8,800 nt of DNA. Origin: Desulfovibrio sp. (GTDB lineage Bacteria > Desulfobacterota > Desulfovibrionia > Desulfovibrionales > Desulfovibrionaceae). Within the stretch, counting starts at the first letter, position 1, and each line of letters starts with the position of its first letter. The notes under the pieces are model-generated. The model did no database searches, was not told where the DNA came from, and saw nothing but the letters and a program-made list of their open reading frames with translations. The translations under genes were made by a program, and so were the position numbers. The DNA lies in assembly GCA_031282465.1 (NCBI GenBank), contig JAITDR010000058.1:1-8800 (forward strand). Direction: 5' to 3'. Positions 1-6,647 of the stretch are shown here, in pieces.

Positions 1-834
1 CCCATCAAGGACGGCGACGACGAAACGCTCTCGTCCCTGCGCCTGCGCGTGCGGCCTTTCATCCTGCGCCGCACCAAGGCGGAAGTGGCCAAAGACCTGC
101 CGCCCAAAATCGAAAACACGTATTTCTGCGACCTGGCGGAAGGACAGGACGAACTCTACGCCATGCTGGCAGGCAAACTGCGGGAACAGGTTCTGAACAC
201 CGTGGACAAGAACGGCATGGCCAAAAGCCAGATGTCCATTCTGGACGCCCTGCTCAAGCTGCGCCAGATATGCTGTCACCCGCGCCTGCTCAAGATGGAT
301 ATGCCCGACGTCTACGCCAACCCCGGTTCCGGCAAATTCGACGCCTTCAAGGATATGGTCACGGGCATAGCGGAGGAAGGCCACCGTGTGCTCGTTTTCT
401 CCCAGTTCGTGCAAATGCTGCACATCATCCGTTCCTGGCTCCAGATCAGCGACATGCCCTTTTGCTATCTGGACGGGTCAAGCAAAGACCGCATCGAGCA
501 GGTAGACCGCTTCAACAATGAACGATCCATTCCCGTGTTCCTGATCTCCCTCAAGGCCGGAGGCACAGGCCTCAACCTGACCGGCGCGGACTACGTCATC
601 CACTATGACCCGTGGTGGAACCCGGCCGTGGAAAACCAGGCAACCGACCGCACCCACCGCATAGGCCAGACGCGGCAGGTGTTTTCCTACAAGCTGATCT
701 GCCGCAACACCGTCGAGGAAAAAATTCTGCGCCTGCAGGACGCCAAAAAGAATGTGGCGGAATCCGTCATTCCCGGCGCAGAAGCCTGGAAATCCCTCTC
801 GCGCGAAGATCTGGAAATGCTCTTTGAAGTTTGA
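1..834 (+). CDS. SNF2-family DEAD/DEAH-box helicase, C-terminal part (5' end outside window)
   Basis: This is the C-terminal half of a Swi2/Snf2-type ATP-dependent DNA translocase. The reading frame is open from base 1, so the true start and helicase motifs I-III lie upstream of the window. The 277 visible residues begin just before the family linker RPFILRRTKAEVAKDLPPKIE-type block (residues 18-38). Then come LRQICCHP (87-94), motif IV with VLVFSQF (130-136), a YLDGSSKDR block (156-164), motif V SLKAGGTGLNLT (183-194) and motif VI QATDRTHRIGQ (213-223), whose arginines are the expected ATP-site fingers. The protein ends in a typical short acidic tail, DLEMLFEV. Bacterial members remodel protein-nucleic acid complexes (RapA-like or unknown roles); which one applies here cannot be told. 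The next gene starts 6 nt after the stop, which suggests co-transcription. Confidence 0.93.
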   Translation, partial: PIKDGDDETLSSLRLRVRPFILRRTKAEVAKDLPPKIENTYFCDLAEGQDELYAMLAGKLREQVLNTVDKNGMAKSQMSILDALLKLRQICCHPRLLKMDMPDVYANPGSGKFDAFKDMVTGIAEEGHRVLVFSQFVQMLHIIRSWLQISDMPFCYLDGSSKDRIEQVDRFNNERSIPVFLISLKAGGTGLNLTGADYVIHYDPWWNPAVENQATDRTHRIGQTRQVFSYKLICRNTVEEKILRLQDAKKNVAESVIPGAEAWKSLSREDLEMLFEV

Positions 835-840
835 GGCGCG

Positions 841-1713
841 ATGATGCTTTCACAGGACAAGCTGCGGAGCATCAGCCGCAGCGTTCCCTGGAACCTGTTG
901 CTGCTCACCGTCGGGGGAACGCTGTATGCGTTTTCCATGCAAAGCATCGCCGTGCATCATGAATTCGTATCCGGCGGCGTTTACGGCGCAGCGATGCTCA
1001 TCAACTATGCGGCGGGTGCTCCGAGCATAGCCGTCATTTATGTGCTGCTGAACATTCCCATCCTGATTGTCGGACGCATTTTCCTGAGCCGGCGCTTCAT
1101 GCTCTATACCCTGTACGGCATCCTGGTCATCAGCGCAGCAAGCAGGCTTATCGAGTTCGACCTGGGCGTGCAGGACAAAACCCTGGCGGCCATAGCCGCA
1201 GGCATACTCTGCGGTACCGGCACGGGCATCTCCATGCGTTCTCTGGGCAGCGACGGCGGTCTGAGCATTATCGCCCTGGCGCTCAACCATAAATACGGTC
1301 TGAACATCGGGGTCTTCAACATCGCCTGCAACCTGCTGGTTTTCGCCGCGGCCACGCCGATCATCGGCGTGGACAACATGCTCTACTCCATGATTATCAC
1401 CTACATGTCGGCCGTGTTGATCAATTATGTCCTGTCCATGTTCAACCAGCGCAAGCTGGTTTTTATCATTTCCGAGCGGCACAGAGATATCGCCCAAAGC
1501 ATCATGCGCAACCTCGGACGCGGTTGCACGCTGCTGCACGGACAAGGCGCTTTCACGCGCCAGGAACGGGAAGTATTGATGACGGTGGTCCACAACATGC
1601 AGGTGAGACGTCTGGAGGATATCGCCCGGCAGGTGGACCCGCAGGCCTTCATCATCATCGAAAACACCAATATGGTGCTGGGCAGGGGATTCTCACACCG
1701 CAAGCAGTACTGA
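841..1713 (+). CDS. YitT-family inner-membrane protein (DUF161 plus C-terminal DUF2179)
   Basis: A 290-residue integral membrane protein of the YitT family, whose function is unknown. Hydrophobic segments lie at about 15-34, 44-57, 60-80, 88-104, 114-130, 155-172 and 178-200. The family-typical motifs FVSGGVYGAAMLI (42-54) and RSLGSDGGLSIIAL (133-146) are present. Residues from about 205 form the soluble DUF2179 domain: LVFIIS, then RGCTLLHGQGAFTRQEREVL (227-246), then QAFIIIENTNMVLGRGF. The length is normal for the family. Two ATGs occur in tandem at 841 and 844. A GAGG at 833-836, overlapping the helicase stop, sits 4 nt from the first and 7 nt from the second, so 844 may be the real start. 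Translation is probably coupled to the upstream helicase gene. Membership is clear; a transport role is only an inference. Confidence 0.92.
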   Translation: MMLSQDKLRSISRSVPWNLLLLTVGGTLYAFSMQSIAVHHEFVSGGVYGAAMLINYAAGAPSIAVIYVLLNIPILIVGRIFLSRRFMLYTLYGILVISAASRLIEFDLGVQDKTLAAIAAGILCGTGTGISMRSLGSDGGLSIIALALNHKYGLNIGVFNIACNLLVFAAATPIIGVDNMLYSMIITYMSAVLINYVLSMFNQRKLVFIISERHRDIAQSIMRNLGRGCTLLHGQGAFTRQEREVLMTVVHNMQVRRLEDIARQVDPQAFIIIENTNMVLGRGFSHRKQY

Positions 1714-1756
1714 CGCCTGCCCGGAAAGCGCGCGTTGCCTCCCGGAAGCGCGTATA

Positions 1757-2881
1757 TCAGGACAATTTCCTGCCGACGGCTCTGCCCATTTTTTCCACGA
1801 ATTTTTTGGCCACATTCAGCGGTTTTTGCTCGTCTATTTCGGCGAACTCGCGCAGGAGGGCCTCCTGCCGTTCGTTCAGCCGCTTGGGGATGAGCACTTT
1901 GACTTCGACAAGCAGATCGCCCACGGCATTGCGCCCCGGGTAAGGCAGGCCTTTGCCGGGAACGCGGAAGACGTCGCCGCTCTGCGTGCCGCGCGGGATC
2001 TCCAGCACAACCGGATCTTCCAAGGTCGGCACTTCCAGTTTGTCCCCGAGGGCGGCCCGGACAAAGGCAATCTCTTGCGTAATGAAAAGATTTTGGCCTT
2101 CGCGGGTAAAAACGCCGTCGTCCTCAACGGTGACGACCACATAGAGGTCACCGGGAGGACCGCCGTTTATGCCGCCCTCGCCTTCGCCGCGCAGGCGCAG
2201 GCGGTTGCCGGAGTCGATGCCCGCCGGGATGTGCACCGACAATTCGCGCACTTCCTGAATCTGTCCGCTTGCTCTGCAACGCGGGCAAGGATTGGAAATG
2301 CTTTCTCCCGACCCGCGGCAATGCGGGCAGGGCACGCTGATCTGGAAAAATCCCTGATTGTGGCGCACTTGGCCGCTCCCGCCGCAGTGCCGGCAGCGCT
2401 CCGGGGCGCTGCCTCCGGCCGAGCGGCTGCCCTTGCATTCAGGACAGACGATGTTGCGAGGAATCTTGATGGTGATATCGTCGCCTTTCGCCGCTTGGCG
2501 AAACGATATCGTCAAATTGTAACGCAGGTCCGACCCTTGCGTTGCCCTTCTGCGCCGCGCGCCCGCGCCTGCGCCCATGCCGAAGCCGAACAGATCGGCA
2601 AAAATATCGCCGAAATGGGAAAAAATATCGTCCGTTGAGCTGAATCCGCCGCCGCCGCTGAACGCCTCGTGGCCGAAGCGGTCATAACGCGCCCGCTTCT
2701 CAGGGTCGCGCAGCACGTCATAGGCCTCCGCCGCCTCTTTGAAACGGAGCTCGGCCTCGGCGTCCCCCGGATTGCGGTCCGGGTGATATTCCATGGCCAG
2801 CTTGCGGTAGGCCTTTTTGATATCGTCGTGCGAAGCGGTGCGCTCCACGCGCAGCACTTCGTAATAATCGCGCCGGTACAT
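1757..2881 (-). CDS. dnaJ: Chaperone protein DnaJ (type I Hsp40)
   Basis: DnaJ, the co-chaperone that delivers unfolded proteins to DnaK and stimulates its ATPase; cytoplasmic. At 374 residues it has the full class I layout. The J domain spans about 5-70, with HPD at 33-35 and the KRARYDRFG end. A Gly/Phe-rich linker with [18 protein letters not shown] follows (84-101). The zinc-binding domain has four CxxC pairs at C146/C149, C163/C166, C185/C188 and C199/C202. Beta-sandwich substrate domains run to about 335, with GDLYVVV and [11 protein letters not shown] visible, and the rest is a C-terminal dimerisation tail. The first and last zinc motifs are slightly degenerate (CPECKGSR and CPRCRASG instead of CxxCxGxG), but all eight cysteines remain. 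It lies 6 nt after rpoZ with no clear Shine-Dalgarno, so translation is probably coupled to rpoZ. No dnaK or grpE is in the window. Confidence 0.97.
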   Translation of the reverse strand: MYRRDYYEVLRVERTASHDDIKKAYRKLAMEYHPDRNPGDAEAELRFKEAAEAYDVLRDPEKRARYDRFGHEAFSGGGGFSSTDDIFSHFGDIFADLFGFGMGAGAGARRRRATQGSDLRYNLTISFRQAAKGDDITIKIPRNIVCPECKGSRSAGGSAPERCRHCGGSGQVRHNQGFFQISVPCPHCRGSGESISNPCPRCRASGQIQEVRELSVHIPAGIDSGNRLRLRGEGEGGINGGPPGDLYVVVTVEDDGVFTREGQNLFITQEIAFVRAALGDKLEVPTLEDPVVLEIPRGTQSGDVFRVPGKGLPYPGRNAVGDLLVEVKVLIPKRLNERQEALLREFAEIDEQKPLNVAKKFVEKMGRAVGRKLS

Positions 2882-2887
2882 GCCGCG

Positions 2888-3124
2888 TCAGTCGAGTTTG
2901 GAGGTATCCACGGGAAATTCGGGAGCGGAATAGTAACCTAGGTCTTCGGGCAGAATCTTGGCCGCGGCGATCTCGCGCAAGGCGGTCACGACTTCCTTGT
3001 TGTGCGAGTCGACCAAGGCCGGGTACCCTTCCCGGTACTGATGAACGCGCTTTATAGCCATCTGCACGAGAAGAAAGCGGTTGTTCACCCTTTCCTGGCA
3101 GTCCTCGACGGTAATGCGGGCCAT
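2888..3124 (-). CDS. rpoZ: DNA-directed RNA polymerase omega subunit
   Basis: A 78-residue omega subunit, which binds the beta' subunit and helps assemble and stabilise RNA polymerase. The protein starts MARITVEDCQERV, continues NRFLLVQMAIKRVHQYREG (15-33) with the family NRFxLVxxAxxRxxQ pattern, then has KEVVTALREIAAAKI (43-57) and a short tail with acidic residues. The frame stays open upstream to an ATG at 3265, which would add 47 residues. I reject that start because it lies on the -35 box of the promoter, while the ATG at 3124 matches the family N-terminus and has a GGAGG (3130-3134) 5 nt before it. It is the first gene of a unit with dnaJ. The predicted transcript has a leader of about 100 nt. 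Confidence 0.95.
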   Translation of the reverse strand: MARITVEDCQERVNNRFLLVQMAIKRVHQYREGYPALVDSHNKEVVTALREIAAAKILPEDLGYYSAPEFPVDTSKLD

Positions 3125-3235
3125 GGATGCCTCCGGCATGGAAAGAACATTTTCCGCGGACGGAATACGTAAAACGCGCTCGAACCTTTTGTCCGGGAGC
3201 GGCTCGCGACGTCTCGCCGCGCATCTGAATTGTTC

Positions 3236-3265
3236 AGTATATATGTCCGGCGTCAGGGATGTCAA
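3236..3265 (-). promoter_or_regulatory. Sigma70-type promoter of rpoZ-dnaJ
   Basis: Read on the minus strand, a consensus -35 TTGACA (3260-3265) is followed after 18 nt by TATACT (3236-3241), a 5/6 match to the -10 consensus. A spacer of 16 to an overlapping TATATA is also possible. Just upstream of the -35 is an A/T-rich tract (minus strand AACTTTTTTTAAAT, about 3267-3280) resembling an UP element. The start of transcription is predicted near 3229, giving a leader of roughly 100 nt before rpoZ. A small inverted repeat, CTGAA/TTCAG (3225-3237), straddles the predicted start and could be an operator or chance. Confidence 0.8.
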
Positions 3266-3334
3266 GATTTAAAAAAAGTTGTGTCGCGAGCAGGTGATAT
3301 GCCCGGAATAAGTAGCACATGAATTGACCGATGA

Positions 3335-3356
3335 GGAGCCTTAAAAAGAAGGCTCC
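3335..3356 (+). other. Perfect 8-bp hairpin upstream of hisD
   Basis: GGAGCCTT (3335-3342) and AAGGCTCC (3349-3356) are exact inverted copies around the 6-nt loop AAAAAG. Neither strand has a T-run after the stem, so it is not a standard intrinsic terminator. It lies about 85 nt before the hisD start. It could be a leader stem-loop if transcription starts upstream of it, or an operator if transcription starts at the candidate promoter further down. Confidence 0.5.
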
Positions 3357-3391
3357 CGTGTGCGTCCGACGGCGCGCGTTTTCCGGCGCTC

Positions 3392-3420
3392 TCGACTTTT
3401 GCCGCCGAACAGTGTATATG
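3392..3420 (+). promoter_or_regulatory. Weak candidate promoter for the hisD-purC-fabI unit
   Basis: TCGACT (3392-3397, 4/6 to TTGACA) and TATATG (3415-3420, 4/6 to TATAAT) are separated by 17 nt. Transcription would start near 3427, leaving a short leader with the hisD Shine-Dalgarno GGAG at 3433-3436. Both boxes are poor matches and this is offered only as the best candidate in the region. Confidence 0.25.
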
Positions 3421-3441
3421 CTTGCCCGTTGTGGAGCCGTG

Positions 3442-4776
3442 ATGCAGATTCCCTTGTATACCGTACAATCCCCGGCCGATGCCGAGGAGTTTTCGGCCGT
3501 TCTGTCCGGGCGCGCCGCCGCCGCTTACGAAAACACAAGCGGGGCGGGTAATGCCGTTGCAGAGGAGGTTGCCGCGATTCTGGAGCAGGTTCGCTCCCGA
3601 GGCCTTGAGGCCGTATTGGAGTATACCCGCCGTTTCGATGCGCCGGAGTTTCGAGAAGAGCAGTTTGCCCCGGATGCGGAAGCCCTTGACGGGGCGGTTT
3701 CCGCCGTGCCGGCGCGCGACGTCGCAATCATGCGCAGGGCTTGGGACAACATCCGCGCCTTTCACGAAAACGACAAAGAGCAGTCGCGCATCGAAATGCG
3801 GCCGGAGGGCGGCATAGTCGGGCGGCTGGTCCGGCCCGTCGACCGCGCCGGACTGTATGTGCCTGGAGGCAAAGGGGGTGAAACCCCGCTGGTGTCCAGT
3901 CTGCTCATGGGCGCGGCGCCCGCGCTCGCGGCCGGAGTGCCGGAGATTGCCGTGGTTACCCCTCCCCGCCGGGACGGGAGCATCAATCCCCATATCGCGG
4001 CAGCGGCCCGTATGATCGGCCTGACGGAAGTTTATGCCGCGGGCAGCGCCTGGGCCGCGGCGGCCCTTGCTTACGGCGCCGGCCCGCTGCGCGCAGTGGA
4101 TGTCGTAGCCGGACCCGGCAACATTTATGTCGCCGCGGCCAAACGTTTGCTTCAGGGGCGCATCGGCATAGATATGGTCGCCGGACCCAGTGAAATCTGC
4201 ATCGTGGCCGATGCGTCGGCTCCTCCTGCCTGGGTCGCGGCCGATATGCTTGCCCAGGCCGAACACGACGAACTGGCCTCGGCGGTGCTGATCTGTACCG
4301 AAGACACGACGTCGCAGGCCGTCCGTCGCGAACTCGAACGCCGTTGCGCGAAACTGCCGCGCCGCGCAGCGGCGCAAGCTTCTTTGGCTCGCTACGGCGC
4401 GATCGTCTGTGTACCCGACACGGCAACGGCTATGGCGCTGGTCAACCGCATCGCCCCGGAACACCTGGAACTTGCCGTGAGCGACCCCTGGTCGCTGCTC
4501 CATCTGGTCCGCAACGCCGGCGCGATTTTTCTGGGCCTGTATTCGGCAGAGGTCTTCGGCGACTATTTCGCCGGTCCCAACCATGTGCTGCCGACTATGG
4601 GTACGGCCCGATTTTCTTCCGGCTTGTCTGTATCCACATTCTGCAAAAAAAGCTCCCTACTGGCTCTCAACCGCGCCTTCGCCGCGGACTGCGCGTGCGA
4701 CACCGCTGCGCTCGCCCGCCTGGAAGGCCTGGAAGCCCACGCGCAGGCGGCCCTCTGCCGCCTGGAAGACAACTGA
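3442..4776 (+). CDS. hisD: Histidinol dehydrogenase
   Basis: HisD oxidises L-histidinol to L-histidine in two NAD+-dependent steps, the last reactions of histidine synthesis; cytoplasmic, zinc-dependent. The 444-residue protein is of normal length. Visible motifs are GLYVPGGKGGETPLVSS (137-153), VAGPGNIYVAAAKR (222-235), GIDMVAGPSEI (242-252), AQAEHDELAS (271-280), NRIAPEHLEL (335-344) and GDYFAGPNHVLPT (373-385). By alignment to the E. coli enzyme, the zinc ligands are Gln272, His275, Asp374 and His433, and the catalytic pair is Glu340/His341; all are present. I chose ATG 3442 because it fits the family N-terminus and has GGAG at 3433-3436, 5 nt upstream. In-frame starts at 3331 and 3418 would add an Arg/Lys-rich leader unlike HisD. 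It is the first gene of a probable operon, 24 nt before purC. Confidence 0.97.
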   Translation: MQIPLYTVQSPADAEEFSAVLSGRAAAAYENTSGAGNAVAEEVAAILEQVRSRGLEAVLEYTRRFDAPEFREEQFAPDAEALDGAVSAVPARDVAIMRRAWDNIRAFHENDKEQSRIEMRPEGGIVGRLVRPVDRAGLYVPGGKGGETPLVSSLLMGAAPALAAGVPEIAVVTPPRRDGSINPHIAAAARMIGLTEVYAAGSAWAAAALAYGAGPLRAVDVVAGPGNIYVAAAKRLLQGRIGIDMVAGPSEICIVADASAPPAWVAADMLAQAEHDELASAVLICTEDTTSQAVRRELERRCAKLPRRAAAQASLARYGAIVCVPDTATAMALVNRIAPEHLELAVSDPWSLLHLVRNAGAIFLGLYSAEVFGDYFAGPNHVLPTMGTARFSSGLSVSTFCKKSSLLALNRAFAADCACDTAALARLEGLEAHAQAALCRLEDN

Positions 4777-4800
4777 GGCCGTGACGTCGCGGAGAACGGC

Positions 4801-5697
4801 ATGCAAACGGTGACGACAACGCATCTGACGGAATACCCCTTGGTCGCGCGGGGCAAAGTACGGGACATCTATGCGGTTTCCGCGGACACGCTGCTCATGG
4901 TCAGCACGGACCGCATGTCCGCTTTCGACGTGGTTATGAACGAGCCCATACCCTTCAAAGGCGTGGTGCTCAATTTGATAAGCCTGTTCTGGCTGAACAG
5001 GTTTTCCGGCCTTGTGAAGAATCACCTGCTGGAAAGCGATGTGCGGCATTTCCCGAAAAAACTGCGCGCGCACGCCGACATGCTGGAAGGCCGCAGCATT
5101 TTGGCGCGCAAAGCCGCCCCTCTGCCCGTGGAGTGCATCGTGCGCGGCAACATAACCGGCTCAGGCTGGAAGGATTACCTGGCCACGGGCATGGTTTGCG
5201 GGTACAAGCTGCCTGCCGGTCTTCTGGAGTCGCAAGCCCTGCCCGAACCCCTGTTCACGCCGTCCACCAAGGCCGAAATCGGCACGCACGACGAGAACAT
5301 AACGCGTGAGGAAGGCATGCGTCTGGCCGGCAGGGACGCTTTCCTCCAGGCGGAAAAGCTTTCCCTGGAAATTTTCGGCGCTGCCGCGCGCTACGCGGCC
5401 GAACGCGGGATCATTATTGCCGACACCAAATTTGAATTCGGCCTCATCGACGGGGAACTGTGCCTTATCGACGAAGTGCTGACTCCCGATTCTTCCCGCT
5501 TCTGGCCTGCAGGGCAGTTTACGCCCGGCAGGGCTCAGCCCAGCTTCGACAAGCAATACCTGCGCGACTGGCTGGAAACGCGGGATTGGGACAAGTCGCC
5601 GCCTCCCCCCACCCTTCCGGATGAGGTGATCAGGGAAAGCGCCCGCAAATACAGGGAAGCGTATACACTGCTGACCGGCGAAGAACTGCCCGTTTGA
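4801..5697 (+). CDS. purC: Phosphoribosylaminoimidazole-succinocarboxamide synthase (SAICAR synthetase)
   Basis: PurC joins CAIR and L-aspartate, with ATP, to give SAICAR in de novo purine synthesis; cytoplasmic. The 298-residue protein belongs to the longer, yeast-like form of the family (the E. coli enzyme is about 237 residues). Motifs in order are GKVRDIY (18-24, nucleotide-binding loop), DRMSAFD (37-43), ECIVRGNITGSGWKDY (111-126), FTPSTKAEIGTHDENI (152-167), IADTKFEFG (206-214), DEVLTPDSSRFW (224-235) and SFDKQYLRDW (248-257). The ATG is preceded by GGAG (4791-4794) at 6 nt. It lies 24 nt after hisD and 44 nt before fabI, in the same direction. The AICAR released during histidine synthesis re-enters purine synthesis downstream of PurC, so the pairing with hisD makes metabolic sense. 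Confidence 0.97.
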   Translation: MQTVTTTHLTEYPLVARGKVRDIYAVSADTLLMVSTDRMSAFDVVMNEPIPFKGVVLNLISLFWLNRFSGLVKNHLLESDVRHFPKKLRAHADMLEGRSILARKAAPLPVECIVRGNITGSGWKDYLATGMVCGYKLPAGLLESQALPEPLFTPSTKAEIGTHDENITREEGMRLAGRDAFLQAEKLSLEIFGAAARYAAERGIIIADTKFEFGLIDGELCLIDEVLTPDSSRFWPAGQFTPGRAQPSFDKQYLRDWLETRDWDKSPPPPTLPDEVIRESARKYREAYTLLTGEELPV

Positions 5698-5741
5698 CGT
5701 GGAAATCGAATACAATACACCAGCATGACAAGGAGCCGTGC

Positions 5742-6533
5742 ATGTTGCTGCAAGGAAAAAAAGCCGTCATTTTCGGAATCGCCAACACCAGAAGCATCGC
5801 CTACGGGATAGCCCGGGCATTCCGCGCCCATGGTGCGGAAATCGCCCTTTCCTGGGTCGGCGATGCCTTGCGCAGACGGGTTGAACCCATAGCGGAAGAG
5901 TTGGGCGCAGCCTTTACCTTTCCCTGTGACGCTGCAAGCGACGACTCCATAGCCGAAGCAGCCGCGACGGTTGAAAAAAACTGGGGCAGGGTGGATGTTC
6001 TGGTGCATGCAATAGCGTTTGCCGACCGCGACGAACTGCAGGGGCGCTACATAGACACCTCGCGCAAGGGATTCGCCGTGGCCCTGGACATCTCGGCGTA
6101 TTCGCTGACGGCCCTGTGCAAACACTTTGAAAGCTTCCTCAACGACGGTGCCTCGATAATGACCATGAGCTATTACGGGGCGCAAAAGCACATCAACAAC
6201 TATAACGTGATGGGTGTGGCCAAGGCCGCCCTGGAATCCTCGGTGCGCTATCTGGCCTTTGATCTGGGACCGCGCGGCATCCGCGTCAACGCCATAAGCG
6301 CCGGACCCGTAAGGACCCTGGCCGCTTCGGGCATCTCCGGCTTCCATAGAATACTCGGCCACATAGAAAAATATACGCCGCTGAAACGCACCATCACCAT
6401 TGATGAAGTCGGCAATACGGCGGTCTTCCTGGCTTCCTCCCTGTCCACGGGTACCACCGGCAGCATCGTGTTCGTGGATGACGGCTATCATGCCTCGGGG
6501 ATACAGATCGACGCTCAGGGGAACGCGGATTGA
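5742..6533 (+). CDS. fabI: Enoyl-[acyl-carrier-protein] reductase, FabI type
   Basis: FabI reduces trans-2-enoyl-ACP to acyl-ACP, the last step of each fatty-acid elongation cycle; a cytoplasmic short-chain dehydrogenase fold. The 263-residue protein carries the modified nucleotide-binding glycine motif GIANTRSIAYGIA (12-24) rather than the classical SDR form. It also has HAIAFADRDEL (89-99) and SYYGAQKHINNYNVMGVAK (143-161). The catalytic residues Tyr144, Tyr154 and Lys161 match E. coli Tyr146, Tyr156 and Lys163. RVNAISAGPVRTLAASGI (181-198) is the substrate-binding loop. Residue 92 is Ala where E. coli has Gly93, a position known for inhibitor-resistance changes, although Ala is also found in inhibitor-sensitive FabI proteins. 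ATG 5742 follows AAGGAG (5730-5735) by 6 nt; a TTG at 5694 in frame is rejected. It is probably the last gene of the operon. Confidence 0.96.
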   Translation: MLLQGKKAVIFGIANTRSIAYGIARAFRAHGAEIALSWVGDALRRRVEPIAEELGAAFTFPCDAASDDSIAEAAATVEKNWGRVDVLVHAIAFADRDELQGRYIDTSRKGFAVALDISAYSLTALCKHFESFLNDGASIMTMSYYGAQKHINNYNVMGVAKAALESSVRYLAFDLGPRGIRVNAISAGPVRTLAASGISGFHRILGHIEKYTPLKRTITIDEVGNTAVFLASSLSTGTTGSIVFVDDGYHASGIQIDAQGNAD

Positions 6534-6647
6534 CACAGCGGGGCAGCGCCGATTGTCACCAAACCGGGTAAACGGAAATGCGGAGAATGACACCGTCACC
6601 GAACATCATCGTTGCCTTGCAAAAATCAACCGCGCCGTCTACGTCCG
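6534..6647. other. Convergent fabI/MFS intergenic region without a visible terminator
   Basis: 114 nt between two facing genes. I looked on both strands for a GC-rich stem followed by a T-run and found none, so termination here may be Rho-dependent or may occur inside the opposite gene. Confidence 0.5.

Larger units (their letters stand above)
3125..3441. other. Divergent intergenic region between rpoZ and hisD
   Basis: A 317-nt stretch without a gene of its own. The half near rpoZ holds that gene's promoter and leader. The leader includes a weak GC-rich inverted repeat (GCGG 3199-3202 with CCGC 3217-3220). The half near hisD holds a perfect 8-bp stem at 3335-3356 and a weak promoter candidate at 3392-3420. 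The frame of hisD is open back to 3331 but does not look like HisD there. I see no leader peptide with clustered histidine codons, so classical his attenuation is not supported. Confidence 0.7.

Noticed and set aside
1826..2638. Plus-strand frame opposite dnaJ (about 270 codons)
   Set aside because: An Ala/Arg-rich translation opposite an intact DnaJ; a compositional shadow.
3125..3265. 47-codon N-terminal extension of rpoZ
   Set aside because: Its ATG falls on the -35 box of the promoter, and the internal ATG at 3124 fits the omega family and has GGAGG 5 nt upstream.
3331..3441. N-terminal extension of hisD or a his leader peptide
   Set aside because: The Arg/Lys-rich translation is unlike HisD, has no run of His codons, and the 3442 start has the ribosome site.
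3262..4584. Long open frame on the minus strand opposite hisD (about 440 codons)
   Set aside because: It is rich in Arg, Gly and His with no recognisable motif and lies opposite a gene with complete catalytic residues. Long antisense frames are expected in GC-rich DNA.
5694..5741. TTG start for fabI and an internal promoter using TACAAT at 5711-5716
   Set aside because: The TTG overlaps the purC stop and would add 16 non-family residues. TACAAT has TTGACG only 11 nt upstream, too close for a sigma70 promoter.
5535..6599. Minus-strand frame opposite purC and fabI (about 354 codons)
   Set aside because: It spans two unrelated genes that have full motif sets and good starts, and its own product has no recognisable domain.
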